Source: Nitrospira sp. LK70
GTDB lineage: Bacteria; Nitrospirota; Nitrospiria; Nitrospirales; Nitrospiraceae
Direction of reading: 5' to 3'
Length of the DNA stretch: 61,866 nucleotides
Assembly: GCA_011090425.1 (NCBI GenBank)
Contig: PHGD01000012.1
Coordinates: 1 to 61,866 of the forward strand
The notes under the pieces were generated by a model, which was not told the DNA's origin, did not search any database, and was given only the letters and a program-made list of their open reading frames with translations. Of the stretch, positions 61,489-61,866 are shown piece after piece. Numbering within the stretch: position 1 is the first letter of the stretch; the number at the start of each line of letters is the position of its first letter. Made by a program: the position numbers and the translations under genes.

Positions 61489-61866
61489 ATGGTTCCCACC
61501 GTTGAATGGAAAGACGGCGCCGTTCGCCTGCTCGATCAGAGCCGGCTGCCAGAAGTAGTGGAATTCCTCGACTGTCGAGACTACCAGACTGTTGCGGATG
61601 CGATCCGTACTCTGAAAGTTCGTGGAGCGCCGGCGATCGGGGTGACGGCAGCGATGGCTGTTGCCTTGGGCGCTCAGGCGATCAATGCGACGGATTATTC
61701 TTCCTTTGCACCGGCGATCTTTAAAATCTGCGACGAGTTAGCGGCGACCAGGCCGACCGCCGTGAATCTGTTCTGGGCGATCGAGCGGATGAGAAAAAAA
61801 CTAGAGTCCTTACGAGATCAGCCGGTCTCAGCGATCAAGCAGGCTCTCATAATGGAATCCCAAGTG
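61489..61866 (+). CDS. mtnA: S-methyl-5-thioribose-1-phosphate isomerase, N-terminal part
   Basis: The first 126 residues, cut by the window end. It starts MVPTVEWKDGAVRLLDQSRL and has TLKVRGAPAIGVTAAMAVAL (about 43-62), which is characteristic of MtnA and the related eIF-2B-like sugar isomerases; ARPTAVNLFWAIERM-type TRPTAVNLFWAIERM is also typical. In the methionine salvage pathway it isomerises methylthioribose-1-phosphate to the ribulose form. The catalytic Cys and Asp lie beyond the window. Confidence 0.92.
   Translation, partial: MVPTVEWKDGAVRLLDQSRLPEVVEFLDCRDYQTVADAIRTLKVRGAPAIGVTAAMAVALGAQAINATDYSSFAPAIFKICDELAATRPTAVNLFWAIERMRKKLESLRDQPVSAIKQALIMESQV

Noticed and set aside
1..61866. 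CRISPR array, integrase, transposase or prophage genes
   Set aside because: I saw no spaced repeat array and no recombinase motif. The island borders are shown by the duplicated gene end only.

Overview
The window is about 62 kb of a GC-rich, gene-dense bacterial chromosome. Nearly all genes lie on the + strand, and many start codons overlap the previous stop (ATGA or GTGA). The gene content, the protein style and the heme operon order hemX-hemA-hemC-cobA/hemD-CBS-hemB remind me most of Nitrospira (Nitrospirota). That placement is inference from memory, not from a search.

Layout. (1) 1-7.7 kb, mixed housekeeping: the start of a bifunctional-nuclease (DUF151) gene, a YggX-like protein with CxxC pairs, a four-CBS protein, soluble transhydrogenase sthA, a 2OG-Fe(II) oxygenase, tRNA-Leu(CAA), an unknown exported protein, a TusA-like protein and an RsmI-like methyltransferase. 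(2) 7.7-16.9 kb, heme and siroheme operon behind a strong-looking sigma-70 promoter: hemX-like, hemA, hemC, fused cobA/hemD, a small CBS protein, hemB, ribF, tilS, hpt. (3) 17-23.7 kb: ftsH, folP, glmM and a large comEC. (4) 23.9-49.2 kb, one long exopolysaccharide locus: a possible sigma-54 promoter, a ribbon-helix-helix protein, an HD-GYP protein, Wza-, Wzc-, Wzy- and Wzx-type proteins, five GT4, one GT2 and one GT39-like glycosyltransferase, three methyltransferases, asnB, a membrane PHP protein, WbqC, a PIG-L deacetylase, a DegT aminotransferase and a WecA/MraY-type initiating transferase. Together these make a complete Wzx/Wzy-dependent pathway; no exosortase is visible. (5) 49.3-61.3 kb, a four-gene defence-type island: SNF2-type helicase with a DUF3883 nuclease-like tail, a single-chain GmrSD-like DUF262/DUF1524 protein, a DUF1156 DNA methyltransferase, and a HEPN-DUF499 ATPase. 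(6) 61.5 kb to the end: the start of mtnA.

The most interesting part is the island. It separates the WecA-like gene from mtnA, and just before mtnA lies a decayed second copy of the WecA-like gene's 3' end, with 48 of 49 bases identical over the last block. This points to insertion of the island at, or recombination through, the 3' end of that gene. Inside the island, the last three genes appear to have their own promoter, preceded by four ACGCAAT-type repeats spaced 10-11 bp apart (one helical turn), and the ATPase gene is preceded by a 59-bp element with 12-bp perfect inverted ends. Helicase + DUF1156 methylase + DUF499 ATPase resembles helicase-methylase-ATPase loci already noted in defence-island surveys. 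The embedded GmrSD-like gene, the HEPN RNase-type motif and the phased regulatory repeats are the parts that look new or under-described.
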